Source of the DNA: Herbidospora mongoliensis
GTDB lineage: Bacteria > Actinomycetota > Actinomycetes > Streptosporangiales > Streptosporangiaceae
Length of the DNA stretch: 64,000 bases
Direction of reading: 5' to 3'
Assembly (NCBI RefSeq): GCF_001570545.1
Contig: NZ_BBXD01000016.1
Location: 62,001 to 126,000, forward strand
The notes beneath the pieces were generated by a model that saw nothing but the letters and a program-made list of their open reading frames with translations, was not told the DNA's origin and did not search any database. The position numbers and the translations under genes are program-made. Every line of letters starts with the position of its first letter. Within the stretch, counting starts at the first letter, position 1. Shown here piece by piece: positions 45,518 to 54,941 of this stretch.

Positions 45518-47488
45518 ATGCGTGCCGAGGTGACCAGTTTCATCGGCCGGGAGCCGGAGATCACCGAGATCGCGCGCCTCCTCGACGTCTCCCGTCTGGT
45601 GACGCTGACCGGCGTGGGCGGGGTCGGCAAGTCCCGGCTGGCCGGGCGCGTCGCGGCCGTGGCGCAGGCCGGTTTCCCTGATGGGGTGTTCGTCGCCGAT
45701 CTGGTCAAGGTGGGCGATCCCGAGCTGCTCAGCCATGCCGTCGCCGACGCGATGCGGCTGACCGACCGCTCCACCCGCCCGGCCGACGAGGTGCTGGCCG
45801 CCCATCTGGCCGACCGGCGGGCGCTGCTGGTGCTCGACGGCGCCGACCGGCTGGTCGACGCGTGCGCCAAGCTGGCCGAGCGGCTGCTGCGCGGGGCCGC
45901 CGGGCTGCGGGTGCTGGTCACCAGCAGGCAGCCCCTCGACGTGGCGGGGGAGCACCTGTTCTCGGTGGAGCCGATGACCCGCGCCGAGGCACTGGAACTG
46001 CTGGCCGACCGGGCCGGGCGGCCGGTCGGCGACGACGACGGCGGGCTCTGCGACCGGCTCGACGGCATGCCGCTGGCGATCGAGCTCGCGGCCGTACGGC
46101 TGAGCGAGTTCCCGGTCGAGGAGCTGGTGCGGCGGCTCGACGACCGGTTCCGGCTGCTCGACGGGCTGCGCGCGGCGATCGGGCTGAGCCACGAGCTGTG
46201 CTCCCCGGCCGAACGCCTCTTGTGGGCGCGGCTGTCGGTGTTCGCCGGGTCGTTCGGGCTGCCCGCCGCCGAAGAGGTGTGCGCCGACAGGACCCTGCCC
46301 GCCCACGAGCTGCTCGGGCTGATGAGCAGTCTGGTCGACCGGTCGATCGTGACGCGGGCCGGCGGGCAGTACCGGCTGCTCGACACCGTGCGCGACTACG
46401 GCGAGGAGTGGCTCCACCGGCTCGGGCCCGACGAGAACGACCGGCTGCGCCGCAAGCACAAGAACCACTACCTGCGGCTGGCCCGGCGCGGCGAGTCGCA
46501 GTGGTTCGGTCCGGGGCAGCAGGCGATCTACGCCCGCACCCACGCCGAACACGGCAACTTCCGGGCCGCCCTGGAGTTCTGCGTCTCCACCCCCGGCGAG
46601 GAGCGCGACGGCCTCGAACTGGCGGCCACCCTCTGGTTCTACTGGATCTGCTGCGGCCATCTCGGCGAGGGCCGCCACTGGCTCGGCCAGGTCCTCGCGT
46701 CCGACGCCTCGCCCACGCCCGAACGGGCCAAGGCCCTGTGGGTCGCCGGATACATCGCGATCATGCTGGGCGACACCGCCCAGGCCGTGACGCTGCTGGC
46801 CGAATGCCGCGAGCGCGGCGACGGCCGGTCGCGGGCCCGCGCGGTGCAGCGGCTGGGCGCCCTGGCGATGCTGGGCGACGAACTCGACCGGGCCATCCCG
46901 CTGCTGCTGCACGCCCTGGCCGAATTCGAGGACATGGGCCTGCTCGACACCCACGTGCTGATGGGCAAGATCGAGCTGGCCATGGCCCAGGCCTTCACCG
47001 GCCGGCTCGGACCGGCCGGGGTGATCTGCCGCGACGTCCGCCGGCTGTGCGAAGACCACGGAGAGAAGTGGGTGCTCTCCTACGTCTGCTACGTCGAGGC
47101 CTACCTGGCCTGGGGGTCCGGCGACCACGCCGGAGCGGGGCGGCTGGTGCGGGAGTCGCTGACGTACAGCAGGATCTTCAACGATCTGATCGGCACGGTG
47201 CTCAACGCCGAGCTGCTCGCGCTGGTGCTCGTCGGCACCGGGGACGCCGCCGGTGGCGCGCTCCTGCAAGGCGCGGCGGCGGTCGTCTGGGAGTCGATCG
47301 GCACTCCTCTGTACGGCTCCCGCCACTTCATCGCCGCCCACGACGAATGCGCCCGGCGCGCGGCGGCGGAACTCGGTGAGGAGGGCTACCGGACGGAGCT
47401 GGCGCGCGGCCGGAGGCTGGGACTCGACCGGGCGTTAGAAATTTCCACCCCAGGTAGAGAATTATCCACCGCTACCCCGCAAACATGA
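45518..47488 (+). CDS. STAND (NB-ARC/AfsR-like) ATPase with TPR-like C-terminus, copy 1
   Basis: A 656-residue protein. Walker A GVGGVGKS at residues 32-39, Walker B ALLVLDGAD, sensor VTSRQPLDV, then GLPLAIELAA-like GMPLAIELAAVRL, a winged-helix arm (about 215-305) and helical repeats to the end. This is the ATPase core of AfsR/LuxR-LAL proteins but without any N-terminal SARP or C-terminal LuxR DNA-binding domain. Signal transduction by ligand-gated oligomerisation is the family theme; the effector is absent here. ATG at 45518 chosen from the leaderless -10 and homology to copy 2. Confidence 0.8.
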   Translation: MRAEVTSFIGREPEITEIARLLDVSRLVTLTGVGGVGKSRLAGRVAAVAQAGFPDGVFVADLVKVGDPELLSHAVADAMRLTDRSTRPADEVLAAHLADRRALLVLDGADRLVDACAKLAERLLRGAAGLRVLVTSRQPLDVAGEHLFSVEPMTRAEALELLADRAGRPVGDDDGGLCDRLDGMPLAIELAAVRLSEFPVEELVRRLDDRFRLLDGLRAAIGLSHELCSPAERLLWARLSVFAGSFGLPAAEEVCADRTLPAHELLGLMSSLVDRSIVTRAGGQYRLLDTVRDYGEEWLHRLGPDENDRLRRKHKNHYLRLARRGESQWFGPGQQAIYARTHAEHGNFRAALEFCVSTPGEERDGLELAATLWFYWICCGHLGEGRHWLGQVLASDASPTPERAKALWVAGYIAIMLGDTAQAVTLLAECRERGDGRSRARAVQRLGALAMLGDELDRAIPLLLHALAEFEDMGLLDTHVLMGKIELAMAQAFTGRLGPAGVICRDVRRLCEDHGEKWVLSYVCYVEAYLAWGSGDHAGAGRLVRESLTYSRIFNDLIGTVLNAELLALVLVGTGDAAGGALLQGAAAVVWESIGTPLYGSRHFIAAHDECARRAAAELGEEGYRTELARGRRLGLDRALEISTPGRELSTATPQT

Positions 47489-47512
47489 GCGCGTCGTGAA
47501 AGCCTGACGGCC

Positions 47513-49543
47513 GTGAACCTTCCGGCGGAAACCAGTACCTTCGTCGGGCGAGACGCGGAGTTGTCCGAGGTCGGCCGACTGCTCACCGAGTCTTCTCTGG
47601 TCACGCTCGCCGGTCTGGGCGGCGTGGGGAAGACGCGTCTGGCGTTCCGCGCGGCGGAACTTTACGCCAAGGTTCACCTGGAGCCGGTCCGGGTCGCCGA
47701 ATTGGCCGCCGAGCGCAACGGCGATCTGCTCGCCCACGCGGTCTCCGCTGCGCTCGGCCTCCCGGAACAGGCGGCCCGGCCCCAGGGCGAGGTGCTGGCC
47801 GCGCATCTCGCCGACCATCGCCTGCTGATCGTCCTGGACACCGTCGAACACCTCATCGGGCCCGCCCGGACCCTCGTCGGCCAGGTGCTGGCGGCGGCGC
47901 CCGGCGTCCGGTTCCTGGTCACCAGCCGTCAGCCGCTCGGGCACCCCGCCGAACAGGTCTTCCGGGTCCGGCCGCTGGCCGAGACCGAGGCGCTGATCCT
48001 GTTCGCCGAACGCGCCGCCGCCGTGGTCCCCGGCTTCGCCTCCACCGAGGAGGTCGCCCGGCTCTGCCGCCGGATGGAGGGCCTGCCGCTGGCCATCGAA
48101 CTGGCCGCGCGGCGGCTGCGCACGATGACCCCCGAAGAGCTCGCCGACCGGCTCGACGACCGGTTCGCGCTGCTCTCGGGCCACCCTGGGCGCACCGGCC
48201 GGCAGGCCGCCCTGCGCACCTCCGTCGGCTGGAGCCACGAACTGTGCACCCCCGAGGAGCGGCTGCTCTGGGCCCGGCTGTCGGTGTTCGCGGGGTCGTT
48301 CGAGACCGAGGGCGCCGCCTACGTCTGCGGCGACGACCGGCTGCCCAACGTGCCCGGCACGCTGGCCAAGCTGGCCGACAAGTCGGTCGTCTGCTCGGTC
48401 GGCGACCGGTTCCACATGCTCGACACCGTCCGCGACTACGGCCGCGAGTGGCTGCGCGAACTCGGCGAGGAGGAGCACATGATGCTCCGCCACCGCGACC
48501 ACTACGTCGCGCTGGCCCGCCGCGCCGAGGCCGACTGGTGCGGCCCCAACCAGGCGACGTGGTCAGACTGGGCCCGGAGCGAGATGTCCAACCTCCGGCT
48601 GGCCCTCGACCGGAGCATCGCCAGCCCGATCGGCCTCGACCTGGTCGGCCGCCTGTGGTTCGTCTGGTACTGCCTGGGGCACGCCCGCGAGGGCCGCTAC
48701 TACCTTGATCGCGCCTTGGAACGTAACACCTCCGACAGTCCCGAACGCACCCGCGCCCTGTGGTCGGCCGCGTTCGTCGCCTTCGCCCAGGGCGACCACG
48801 ACCAGATGGCCATCCGCCTCACCCAGGCCCGCGAGGCGGCCCTGGCCCAGGAAGACCCCGCCGCGATCGGCCACGCCTGCGCCGGCGCCGCCGGTCTGGC
48901 GCTGTTCCAGGGCGATTTCGACGCGGTACGCCTCCTCGCAGAAGAGGCCATCGACCACCTCGACCGGGTGGGCGGCCGCTACGTCGCCCGCCTGTCGGCC
49001 ATGTCGCTGCTCGCGCTGGCCCTCATCGGCCGGGGCGACCCCGCCGAGGCGATCCCCGTGCTGGAGCGCCAGCGGGCCGCCTGCGAGGCGCTCGGCGAAG
49101 AGTGGGCCCGCTCGATGGGCGACCAGATCCGGGCCGCCGCCGAACTGGGCCGGGGCGACACCGTCACCGCCGACCGCTACGCCCGCACCTCCCTGCGCGC
49201 GGTCTGGCGGCTGGGCGACGTGATGGGCAGCGCGATGGCCGTCGAACGCCTAGCCGCCTGCGCCGTCGCCATGGGCGACGCGACCCGGGCCGCCCGCCTG
49301 CTGGGCGTGGGGGAGCGGCTGTGGGCCGAGTTCGGGCCGACCCACTTCGCCCCGCCCGGCTTCGTCGAGTCGCGCGGCCGCACCGACCGGAGCACCCGCC
49401 GGGTGCTGGGGGAGCGCGACTACCTGGAGGCCTACAGCCAGGGACGGCGGCTGCCCCTCGACGGAGGCGTCGGATACGCCCTGGGCGGTCTTCCCAATTC
49501 CGCCGCCATGCGGTGGAATCAACCCGCCGATGAATGCCGATGA
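47513..49543 (+). CDS. STAND (NB-ARC/AfsR-like) ATPase with TPR-like C-terminus, copy 2
   Basis: A 676-residue paralogue of the preceding gene, 24 bases downstream. Walker A GLGGVGKT at 34-41, Walker B LLIVLDTVE, VTSRQPLGH, GLPLAIELAARRL, and the shared LLDTVRDYG / MLDTVRDYG segment. Again no DNA-binding domain. The last 14 bases overlap the start of an ECF sigma factor gene, so the sigma factor is translationally coupled to it. GTG start; no convincing ribosome-binding site. Confidence 0.8.
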   Translation: MNLPAETSTFVGRDAELSEVGRLLTESSLVTLAGLGGVGKTRLAFRAAELYAKVHLEPVRVAELAAERNGDLLAHAVSAALGLPEQAARPQGEVLAAHLADHRLLIVLDTVEHLIGPARTLVGQVLAAAPGVRFLVTSRQPLGHPAEQVFRVRPLAETEALILFAERAAAVVPGFASTEEVARLCRRMEGLPLAIELAARRLRTMTPEELADRLDDRFALLSGHPGRTGRQAALRTSVGWSHELCTPEERLLWARLSVFAGSFETEGAAYVCGDDRLPNVPGTLAKLADKSVVCSVGDRFHMLDTVRDYGREWLRELGEEEHMMLRHRDHYVALARRAEADWCGPNQATWSDWARSEMSNLRLALDRSIASPIGLDLVGRLWFVWYCLGHAREGRYYLDRALERNTSDSPERTRALWSAAFVAFAQGDHDQMAIRLTQAREAALAQEDPAAIGHACAGAAGLALFQGDFDAVRLLAEEAIDHLDRVGGRYVARLSAMSLLALALIGRGDPAEAIPVLERQRAACEALGEEWARSMGDQIRAAAELGRGDTVTADRYARTSLRAVWRLGDVMGSAMAVERLAACAVAMGDATRAARLLGVGERLWAEFGPTHFAPPGFVESRGRTDRSTRRVLGERDYLEAYSQGRRLPLDGGVGYALGGLPNSAAMRWNQPADECR

Positions 49544-50087
49544 CTCGCTGACCGACGACGACGCGGTCGGCCGCGCGCTCTCCGGTGACCTGGTCGCCTA
49601 CGAGGCACTGGTCAGCCGGTACACCCCGATCGCCCATCGCACGGCGTTCCTCCTCGGGGCCGGCGACGAGGCCGAGGACGTGGTCCAGGAGGCGTTCGTC
49701 AAGGCCTATCGTCATCTGAGGTCGTTCCGGCGGGAGTCCCCGTTCCGGCCGTGGCTGCTGCGGATCGTCGCCAACGAGACCCACAACGTGACCCGGTCCA
49801 GGGGGCGGCGGGCCGACCTCTCCGTTCGGCTGGAGGGGGTGCGGGAGCCGTACACCCCCGAAGATCCGCAAGACGCGGCGGCGGCCGGCGACCGGTCGGC
49901 GCGGCTGCTGGCGGCGGTCCGGTCCCTGCCTGATCGGGAACGTGAAGCGGTGGTCTGCCGGTACTTCCTGCAGTTGTCCGAATCAGAGACGGCGGAGATC
50001 CTCGGCTGCCCGATCGGTTCGGTGAAGAGCCGCACCCACCGGGGACTGCGTCGACTGCGGGAGGAGGTGGACCGTGAACTCCTCTGA
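49530..50087 (+). CDS. ECF RNA polymerase sigma factor
   Basis: A 185-residue group 4 sigma factor. Sigma-2 region about 20-90 (EAEDVVQEAFVKAYRHL, PFRPWLLRIVANE) and sigma-4 about 128-180 (LPDREREAVVCRYFLQLSES then GCPIGSVKSRTHRGLRRL). It begins inside the STAND ATPase gene and ends inside the next membrane-protein gene (14-base overlaps at both ends), so the three proteins are made together. The downstream protein is the likely anti-sigma factor. Confidence 0.9.
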   Translation: MNADDSLTDDDAVGRALSGDLVAYEALVSRYTPIAHRTAFLLGAGDEAEDVVQEAFVKAYRHLRSFRRESPFRPWLLRIVANETHNVTRSRGRRADLSVRLEGVREPYTPEDPQDAAAAGDRSARLLAAVRSLPDREREAVVCRYFLQLSESETAEILGCPIGSVKSRTHRGLRRLREEVDRELL

Positions 50088-50835
50088 CGACGCCTTCGAA
50101 GCCGAACTCCGCGCCTTGGGCGAGTCCCTGCACGTGCCACCACCGCCCGCGGACATGTCCGTCAGGGTGACGGCCGCCCTGCGAGAGCTCTCCGAAGAGC
50201 CGCATTTCACCACAGGGCCCAGTAAGCCGTTCTTCGCCGCAAAATTCAGAAGACCGCGTTTCACCACGAAACGCCTGGTCGCAGTCGTGGCCGCGTTCCT
50301 GGTCGTGCTGGTGGCCGCCACCCCGCAGGGCCGCGCGGCCGTCGTCGAGGTGCTGCGGTTCGCCGGAGTCGAGATCGAGGTCGGAACCTCGGAGCCGCTT
50401 CCGTCGGGTTCGCCCTCTCCGCTGCCCTCGGAGACGAGCGCCGCGCTGGCCGAGGCCCGCCGGGCGGTGGCGTTCCCGCTGGTCGTCCCGGCCGCGCTCG
50501 GGGAGCCCGACCAGGTCAGGGTGGCCGACGGTGGCCAGGTGGTCAGCATGTACTGGGACGGCGTCCGCCTCGACCAGTACGACGGCACCCTCCACGAGGT
50601 CTGGAACAAACAACTCGGCGAGCCGTTTCCTCAGCAGCTCTTGATCGGTTCCACGCAGGCGGTGTGGATCCCCCAGCAGCACGGCATCGAATACCTGCCG
50701 AAGGCCGGCGGGAAACCCGTTTCCCTCCGCCTGGCCGGCCCCACCCTGATCTGGCAGGTCGACCGCGTGGGCCTCCGGCTGGAGGGCGTCCAGACCATTC
50801 AGGAAGCAACGAGGATCGCCACGTCGGTTCGCTGA
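50074..50835 (+). CDS. Membrane protein, probable anti-sigma factor
   Basis: A 253-residue protein. Cytoplasmic residues 1-65 (ELRALGESLHVPPPP, then VRVTAALREL), a hydrophobic helix about 67-85 (RLVAVVAAFLVVLVAATP), then an extracytoplasmic domain of about 165 residues. This fits a membrane-spanning anti-sigma factor, but no HxxxCxxC zinc motif is present, so the assignment rests on gene order. GTG start with GGAGGAGG eight bases upstream. Confidence 0.7.
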   Translation: MNSSDDAFEAELRALGESLHVPPPPADMSVRVTAALRELSEEPHFTTGPSKPFFAAKFRRPRFTTKRLVAVVAAFLVVLVAATPQGRAAVVEVLRFAGVEIEVGTSEPLPSGSPSPLPSETSAALAEARRAVAFPLVVPAALGEPDQVRVADGGQVVSMYWDGVRLDQYDGTLHEVWNKQLGEPFPQQLLIGSTQAVWIPQQHGIEYLPKAGGKPVSLRLAGPTLIWQVDRVGLRLEGVQTIQEATRIATSVR

Positions 50836-50860
50836 CCTGGACGGCGCGGTCACGCGGCGC

Positions 50861-51892
50861 TCAGTTCGCGACAGGCGTCGCCAGCCAGGCGTCGATGTCG
50901 GCGAGGATCTCTTTCCGGACCGGTTCCGGGGCCGCCGACGAGCGGATCGACTGGCGGGCCAGCTCGGCCAGTTCCGCGTCGGAGAACCCGTAGACGTCCC
51001 TGGCCAGCTCATACTGCGCCAGCAACCGGGCGCCGAACAGCAGGGGGTCGTCGGCGCCCAGCGCGATCGGCACTCCGGCGTCGAAAAGCCTTCTCAGCGG
51101 TACGTCCTCCGGACCCCGCGCCACCCCGAGACCGACGTTCGACAGCGGGCAGACCTCACAGGTGACCTGCCGGTCGGCCAGCCGTTCCATCAGCCGGGGG
51201 CTCTCCGCCGCACGTACACCGTGACCCACGCGATCGGCCGCCAGGTCGTCGACGCACTCGGCCACGCTCGGGGCGCCCAGCAGCTCACCGCCGTGCGGCA
51301 CCGCCAGCAGCCCGGCCCGCTTCGCGATCCGGAACGCCGCGTCGAAGTCGCGCGCCCGCCCCCGCCGCTCGTCGTTGGACAGCCCGAACCCGACCACCCC
51401 GCGATCGGAGTACTGCGCGGCCAGCCGGGCGAGGGTGCGCGCGTCGAGCGGATGACGGGTCCGGTTGGCCGCCACGATCACCGCCACGCCCACCCCCGTC
51501 GACTCCGACGCCAGCCGGGCCGCGTCGAGCGCCAGTTCCAGCGTCTCGGTCAGCCCGCCGAACCGCGAGGCGTAACCCGACGGGTCGACCTGGATCTCCA
51601 GCCACCGTGACCCTTCCCTGGCCTCGTCTTCGGCCGCCTCGCGCACCAGCCGGTAGACGTCGAAGGGCCGCCGCAGCACCGAGCGGGCGATGTCGTAGAG
51701 CCGCTGGAACCTGAACCAGCCGCGTTCGTCGGTGGCGTGCAGCTGCGGCGGCCAGTCCTGCACCAGCGCGTCGGGCAGGTGCACCCCCTGCTCAAGGGCG
51801 AGCTCGATCAGCGTCGAATGGCGCATCGAGCCGGTGAAGTGCAGGTGGAGATGTGCCTTGGGGAGTTTGTCGAGTGGACGCCGCATCTCCAT
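50861..51892 (-). CDS. add: Adenosine deaminase family protein
   Basis: A 343-residue metal-dependent deaminase. Zinc ligands HLHLHFTGS (residues 14-22), His in VPHGGE, the catalytic Glu there, His in RVGHGVR, and Asp in GADDPLLFG. It converts adenosine to inosine in purine salvage; other adenosine-like substrates are possible. Start ATG 51892; a second ATG six bases later (51886) is also possible, with CAGGAT six bases before it. It is divergent from the sigma factor gene. Confidence 0.88.
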   Translation of the reverse strand: MEMRRPLDKLPKAHLHLHFTGSMRHSTLIELALEQGVHLPDALVQDWPPQLHATDERGWFRFQRLYDIARSVLRRPFDVYRLVREAAEDEAREGSRWLEIQVDPSGYASRFGGLTETLELALDAARLASESTGVGVAVIVAANRTRHPLDARTLARLAAQYSDRGVVGFGLSNDERRGRARDFDAAFRIAKRAGLLAVPHGGELLGAPSVAECVDDLAADRVGHGVRAAESPRLMERLADRQVTCEVCPLSNVGLGVARGPEDVPLRRLFDAGVPIALGADDPLLFGARLLAQYELARDVYGFSDAELAELARQSIRSSAAPEPVRKEILADIDAWLATPVAN

Positions 51893-51958
51893 ATCCTGAC
51901 GCACGGCACTCAACCTCGGACCCGGTTCGCGCGTTGTGGACGAGCGAAAGGGGAGCCC

Positions 51959-52453
51959 ATGACCGATGAAGACGAAGCGGCCTTCGACGAGTTCGTGGCC
52001 GCGCGCAGTACCGCGCTGCTCCGGACCGCGATCCTCGTCTGCGGCGCCAGCGCCCACGACGCCGAGGATCTGGTCCAGGGCGCGCTGGAGAAGGTCTACC
52101 GCCACTGGTCCCGCATCCGGGCCGACAACCCGGAGGCCTACGCCAGGAAGGTGGTGGTCAACAGCGCCATCACCCGCTCACGCCGCCGGAAGGTGATCCG
52201 GGAGATCACTTTCGCCGCGCCGCCCGACACTCCCGTCGACGGCCCGGACCTCGGACTGCGTGAGGCGATGCTCGCCGAGCTGCGCAAGCTGCCCACCCGC
52301 ATGAGGGCGGTGCTGGTGCTCCGCTATTGGGAGGACCAGTCGGAGATCGAGACGGCCGCCCTGCTCGGCTGCTCGGTCGGCACGGTGAAAAGCCAGGCGG
52401 CGCGGGGGCTCGCCAGGATCAGAGAAGCGATGGTTGAAGGAGTGCCCGCATGA
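51959..52453 (+). CDS. SigE-family ECF sigma factor
   Basis: A 164-residue sigma factor of the actinobacterial SigE-family subgroup: FDEFVAARSTALLRTA near the N-terminus, DAEDLVQGALEKVYRHW in region 2, LPTRMRAVLVLRYWEDQSE and GCSVGTVKSQAARGL in region 4. AAAGGGGAG lies 5 bases before the ATG. The stop overlaps the PASTA-protein gene (ATGA), its probable regulator. Confidence 0.9.
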   Translation: MTDEDEAAFDEFVAARSTALLRTAILVCGASAHDAEDLVQGALEKVYRHWSRIRADNPEAYARKVVVNSAITRSRRRKVIREITFAAPPDTPVDGPDLGLREAMLAELRKLPTRMRAVLVLRYWEDQSEIETAALLGCSVGTVKSQAARGLARIREAMVEGVPA

Positions 52454-53385
52454 ACGTCGAGGAAGAACTGAAAGAGGCGATGCGCGCCCAGGTCGACGAG
52501 GTCTACGCACCGCCGTCGATGGGAAGCGCCGTCCGGCGCCGCCGCCGCCGTTCCCTCACCCGATTCCGTACGGCCGGAGCCGTGCTGGTGACCGCCGCCG
52601 TGGCGATCACCGTCCCCGTGGTCCTGACGAACACCACCCCGACCCCGGGACCGGCCGACGCCGGCGCGCCCGCCATCGCGGTGCCCGGCATCGTGGTGCC
52701 CGACGTGATCGGCATGAACGCCAAGCAGGCCTATCTGCTCCTGGAGCAGGCCGGCCTGACCCCGATGATCATGACGCCGGGTGAATCGACCGTCGACGGC
52801 GCCAAGGCCGACAGCGTCCGCGCGGGCGAGAACGTGATCCTGACCAGCCCGGCCGCGGGAGCCGTCATCGAACCGAAGGGGCTCGTTCAGATCAAGGTCC
52901 CGTGGGTCCCCGCGCCGACCGGCTCTCCTGAGCCCCCGGTCGACCAGTCGTCCAACGACAACCTGGGCGACCTCGGCGACGGCCTGACCTGGATGGGCAT
53001 CCACGTCAGCTACCTGCCCGAGGGCGTGAAGTGGGGCGGCAGCTCCTACGTGGGCGGCTTCGGCGCGAAGTCGGCCACCGTCCCCTACGTCACCGAGGGC
53101 CTGGAGGAGGGCATGTACTCCGTCCAGGTAATCGTCAGCGCCGACGCGAAGCTGCTGCACCGCGACGGCGAGCAGGTGGCGCCCGGCACCTGGATCTCCA
53201 GCTACGGCGAGGGCGGCGAGAAGCTCGGCTTCGGCACCGGCTCGACCCTCACCGCCAGCCGCGACTTCCCCGGCGACCTGGCGGTTCAGGTCCTGTTCAG
53301 CCCCGACTACAGCAAGTCCCTCGGTGAGGCGAAGGCCAAGGAGGAGATCGCCAAGGTGATCGCCGCCATCCGCCAGGAGAAGTAG
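52450..53385 (+). CDS. Membrane protein with one PASTA domain, probable sigma-factor partner
   Basis: A 311-residue protein. Cytoplasmic start 1-36 ending in a strongly basic RRRRRR run, a membrane helix about 41-60, a single PASTA domain about 82-157 (IVVPDVIGMNAKQAYLLLEQ), a Pro-rich linker and a beta-rich end domain. PASTA domains bind muropeptides or beta-lactam-like ligands. With the coupled sigma factor this looks like a wall-sensing anti-sigma arrangement; the cytoplasmic part has no recognised anti-sigma fold, so this is inference. Confidence 0.78.
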   Translation: MNVEEELKEAMRAQVDEVYAPPSMGSAVRRRRRRSLTRFRTAGAVLVTAAVAITVPVVLTNTTPTPGPADAGAPAIAVPGIVVPDVIGMNAKQAYLLLEQAGLTPMIMTPGESTVDGAKADSVRAGENVILTSPAAGAVIEPKGLVQIKVPWVPAPTGSPEPPVDQSSNDNLGDLGDGLTWMGIHVSYLPEGVKWGGSSYVGGFGAKSATVPYVTEGLEEGMYSVQVIVSADAKLLHRDGEQVAPGTWISSYGEGGEKLGFGTGSTLTASRDFPGDLAVQVLFSPDYSKSLGEAKAKEEIAKVIAAIRQEK

Positions 53386-53421
53386 GGCAACCTCCCCGAT
53401 CGGTCAGGCGTATGTGAGGGC

Positions 53422-53560
53422 ATGACGGGATCCGCGGAATTCGTCGACGGCGTGGCGGTCGGCGAACTCCCGCCCGGCCTGACCCGCGACCTCTCGGAGG
53501 ACTACCACCACTCCTACGGCGACTACACCGGCGCCGGCGCCCTCTGGTTCGACCGGGCCT
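53422..53560 (+). pseudogene. Truncated gene remnant, N-terminal 46 codons
   Basis: A reading frame starting ATG ACG GGA with high GC3 codon usage for 46 codons loses coding character exactly where the opposite-strand aminotransferase gene ends (53561). The product would begin MTGSAEFVDGVAVGELPPG. It looks like the 5' part of a gene cut off at a recombination junction. Too short to identify. Confidence 0.4.
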
Positions 53561-54760
53561 CTACCGGGCCTCGCCGAAGAGCTTGCCCAGCCGGGCGATC
53601 CCTTCGGCGAGGTCGTCGTCGCCCAGGGCGTAGGAGAGCCGGAAATACCCCGGCGTGCCGAACGCCTCGCCCGGGACCACGGCCACCTCGGCCTCCTCCA
53701 GCACCAGCTCGGCCAGCTCGACCGACGACGCGGGCCGCTTGCCCCGGATCTCCTTGCCGATCAGCTCCTTGACCGACGGGTAGGCGTAGAAGGCCCCCAG
53801 CGGCTCGGGGCAGACCACGCCCGGGATCTCGTTCAGCGTCCGGACCATCGCCTGCCGCCGCCGGTCGAAGGCGGTCCGCATCTCCGCCACCGCCGACAGG
53901 TCGCCCGACACGGCGGCCAGCGCCGCCGCCTGGGCCACGTTGGACACGTTGGACGTCGAGTGGGACTGCAGGTTGGTGGCCGCCTTCACCACGTCGGCGG
54001 GCCCGATGAGCCAGCCCACCCGCCAGCCGGTCATCGCGTAGGTCTTGGCCACGCCGTTCAGGACCACGACCTTGTCGGCCAGCTCGGGGACGGCGGTCGC
54101 GATGCTGGTGAACTTCGCGGCGCCGTACACGAGATGCTCGTAGATCTCGTCGGTCACGACCCACAGGTCGTGCTCGACCGCCCAGCGGCCGATCGCCTCG
54201 ACCTGCTCGGGCGGGTAGACCGCGCCGGTCGGGTTCGACGGCGACACGAACAGCAGCGCCTTGGTCCGCTCGGTCCGCGCGGCCTCCAGCTGCTCCACCG
54301 ACGCCAGATATCCACTGGTCTCATCGGTGAGCACATCAACCTGGACGCCCCCGGCGAGCTTGATCGCCTCGGGGTAGGTGGTCCAGTAGGGCGCCACGAC
54401 CAGCACCTCGTCGCCCGGGTCGAGCAGGGTCGCGAAGGCCGCGTAGACGGCGTGCTTGCCGCCGTTGGTGACCAGCACCTGCCCCGGGTCGGCCTCGAAC
54501 CCGGAGTCGCGCAGCGTCTTGGCCGCGATGGCCTGCTTCAGCTCCGGCAGCCCGCCCGGCGGCGTGTACTTGTGGAACCGGGCCTCGGCGCAGGCCGCCA
54601 CCGCGGCCTCGACGATGTAGCCGGGAGTCGGGAAGTCGGGCTCCCCGGCGCCGAACCCGATCACGGGCCGGCCTGCGGCCTTCATGGCCTTGGCCCTGGC
54701 GTCGACGGCGAGGGTGGCGGACGCGGAAATCGCGGCGACACGCGCGGAGATGCGGTTCAT
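53561..54760 (-). CDS. PLP-dependent aspartate aminotransferase
   Basis: A 399-residue class I aminotransferase (fold type I, Ib-type). [10 protein letters not shown] near residue 37, substrate/PLP segments [10 protein letters not shown] and [10 protein letters not shown], Schiff-base Lys239 in [15 protein letters not shown], and the C-terminal Arg in [11 protein letters not shown]. It exchanges amino groups between aspartate and 2-oxoglutarate. Its place just before tRNA-Trp/secE is the usual actinobacterial order, where it is often named aspC. ATG start at 54760. Confidence 0.9.
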   Translation of the reverse strand: MNRISARVAAISASATLAVDARAKAMKAAGRPVIGFGAGEPDFPTPGYIVEAAVAACAEARFHKYTPPGGLPELKQAIAAKTLRDSGFEADPGQVLVTNGGKHAVYAAFATLLDPGDEVLVVAPYWTTYPEAIKLAGGVQVDVLTDETSGYLASVEQLEAARTERTKALLFVSPSNPTGAVYPPEQVEAIGRWAVEHDLWVVTDEIYEHLVYGAAKFTSIATAVPELADKVVVLNGVAKTYAMTGWRVGWLIGPADVVKAATNLQSHSTSNVSNVAQAAALAAVSGDLSAVAEMRTAFDRRRQAMVRTLNEIPGVVCPEPLGAFYAYPSVKELIGKEIRGKRPASSVELAELVLEEAEVAVVPGEAFGTPGYFRLSYALGDDDLAEGIARLGKLFGEAR

Positions 54761-54900
54761 GTGAACATGTTTTCAGACCGGTATCTCGCCACCCCGCCAT
54801 TTCCACGATGCGGACGGTACCGTTGACCTGCGCGGCCGCACTGGTTCGACGAAGTGCTCGATCATGCGTACACTTCAGCGTCTAGTGGCCACAACGGCGG

Positions 54901-54929
54901 TGAACAGCTCGCCTGTTCTCCTGTAGTGT
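54901..54929 (+). promoter_or_regulatory. Promoter of tRNA-Trp (and perhaps secE-nusG)
   Basis: -35 TGAACA (54901-54906), 17-base spacer, -10 TAGTGT (54924-54929), 12 bases before the mature tRNA 5' end. A second possible -10, TACACT, is at 54869-54874. Confidence 0.55.
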
Positions 54930-54941
54930 GGTGCACGGCTT

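Noticed and set aside
47455-47475. TTATCCACC as a DnaA box between the STAND ATPase genes
   Set aside because: Single, imperfect, and overlapping the 3' coding end of the first ATPase.
54820-54851. TTGACC at 54823 as -35 of the tRNA-Trp promoter
   Set aside because: No -10 at proper spacing; the 54901-54929 pair fits better and is close to the tRNA.
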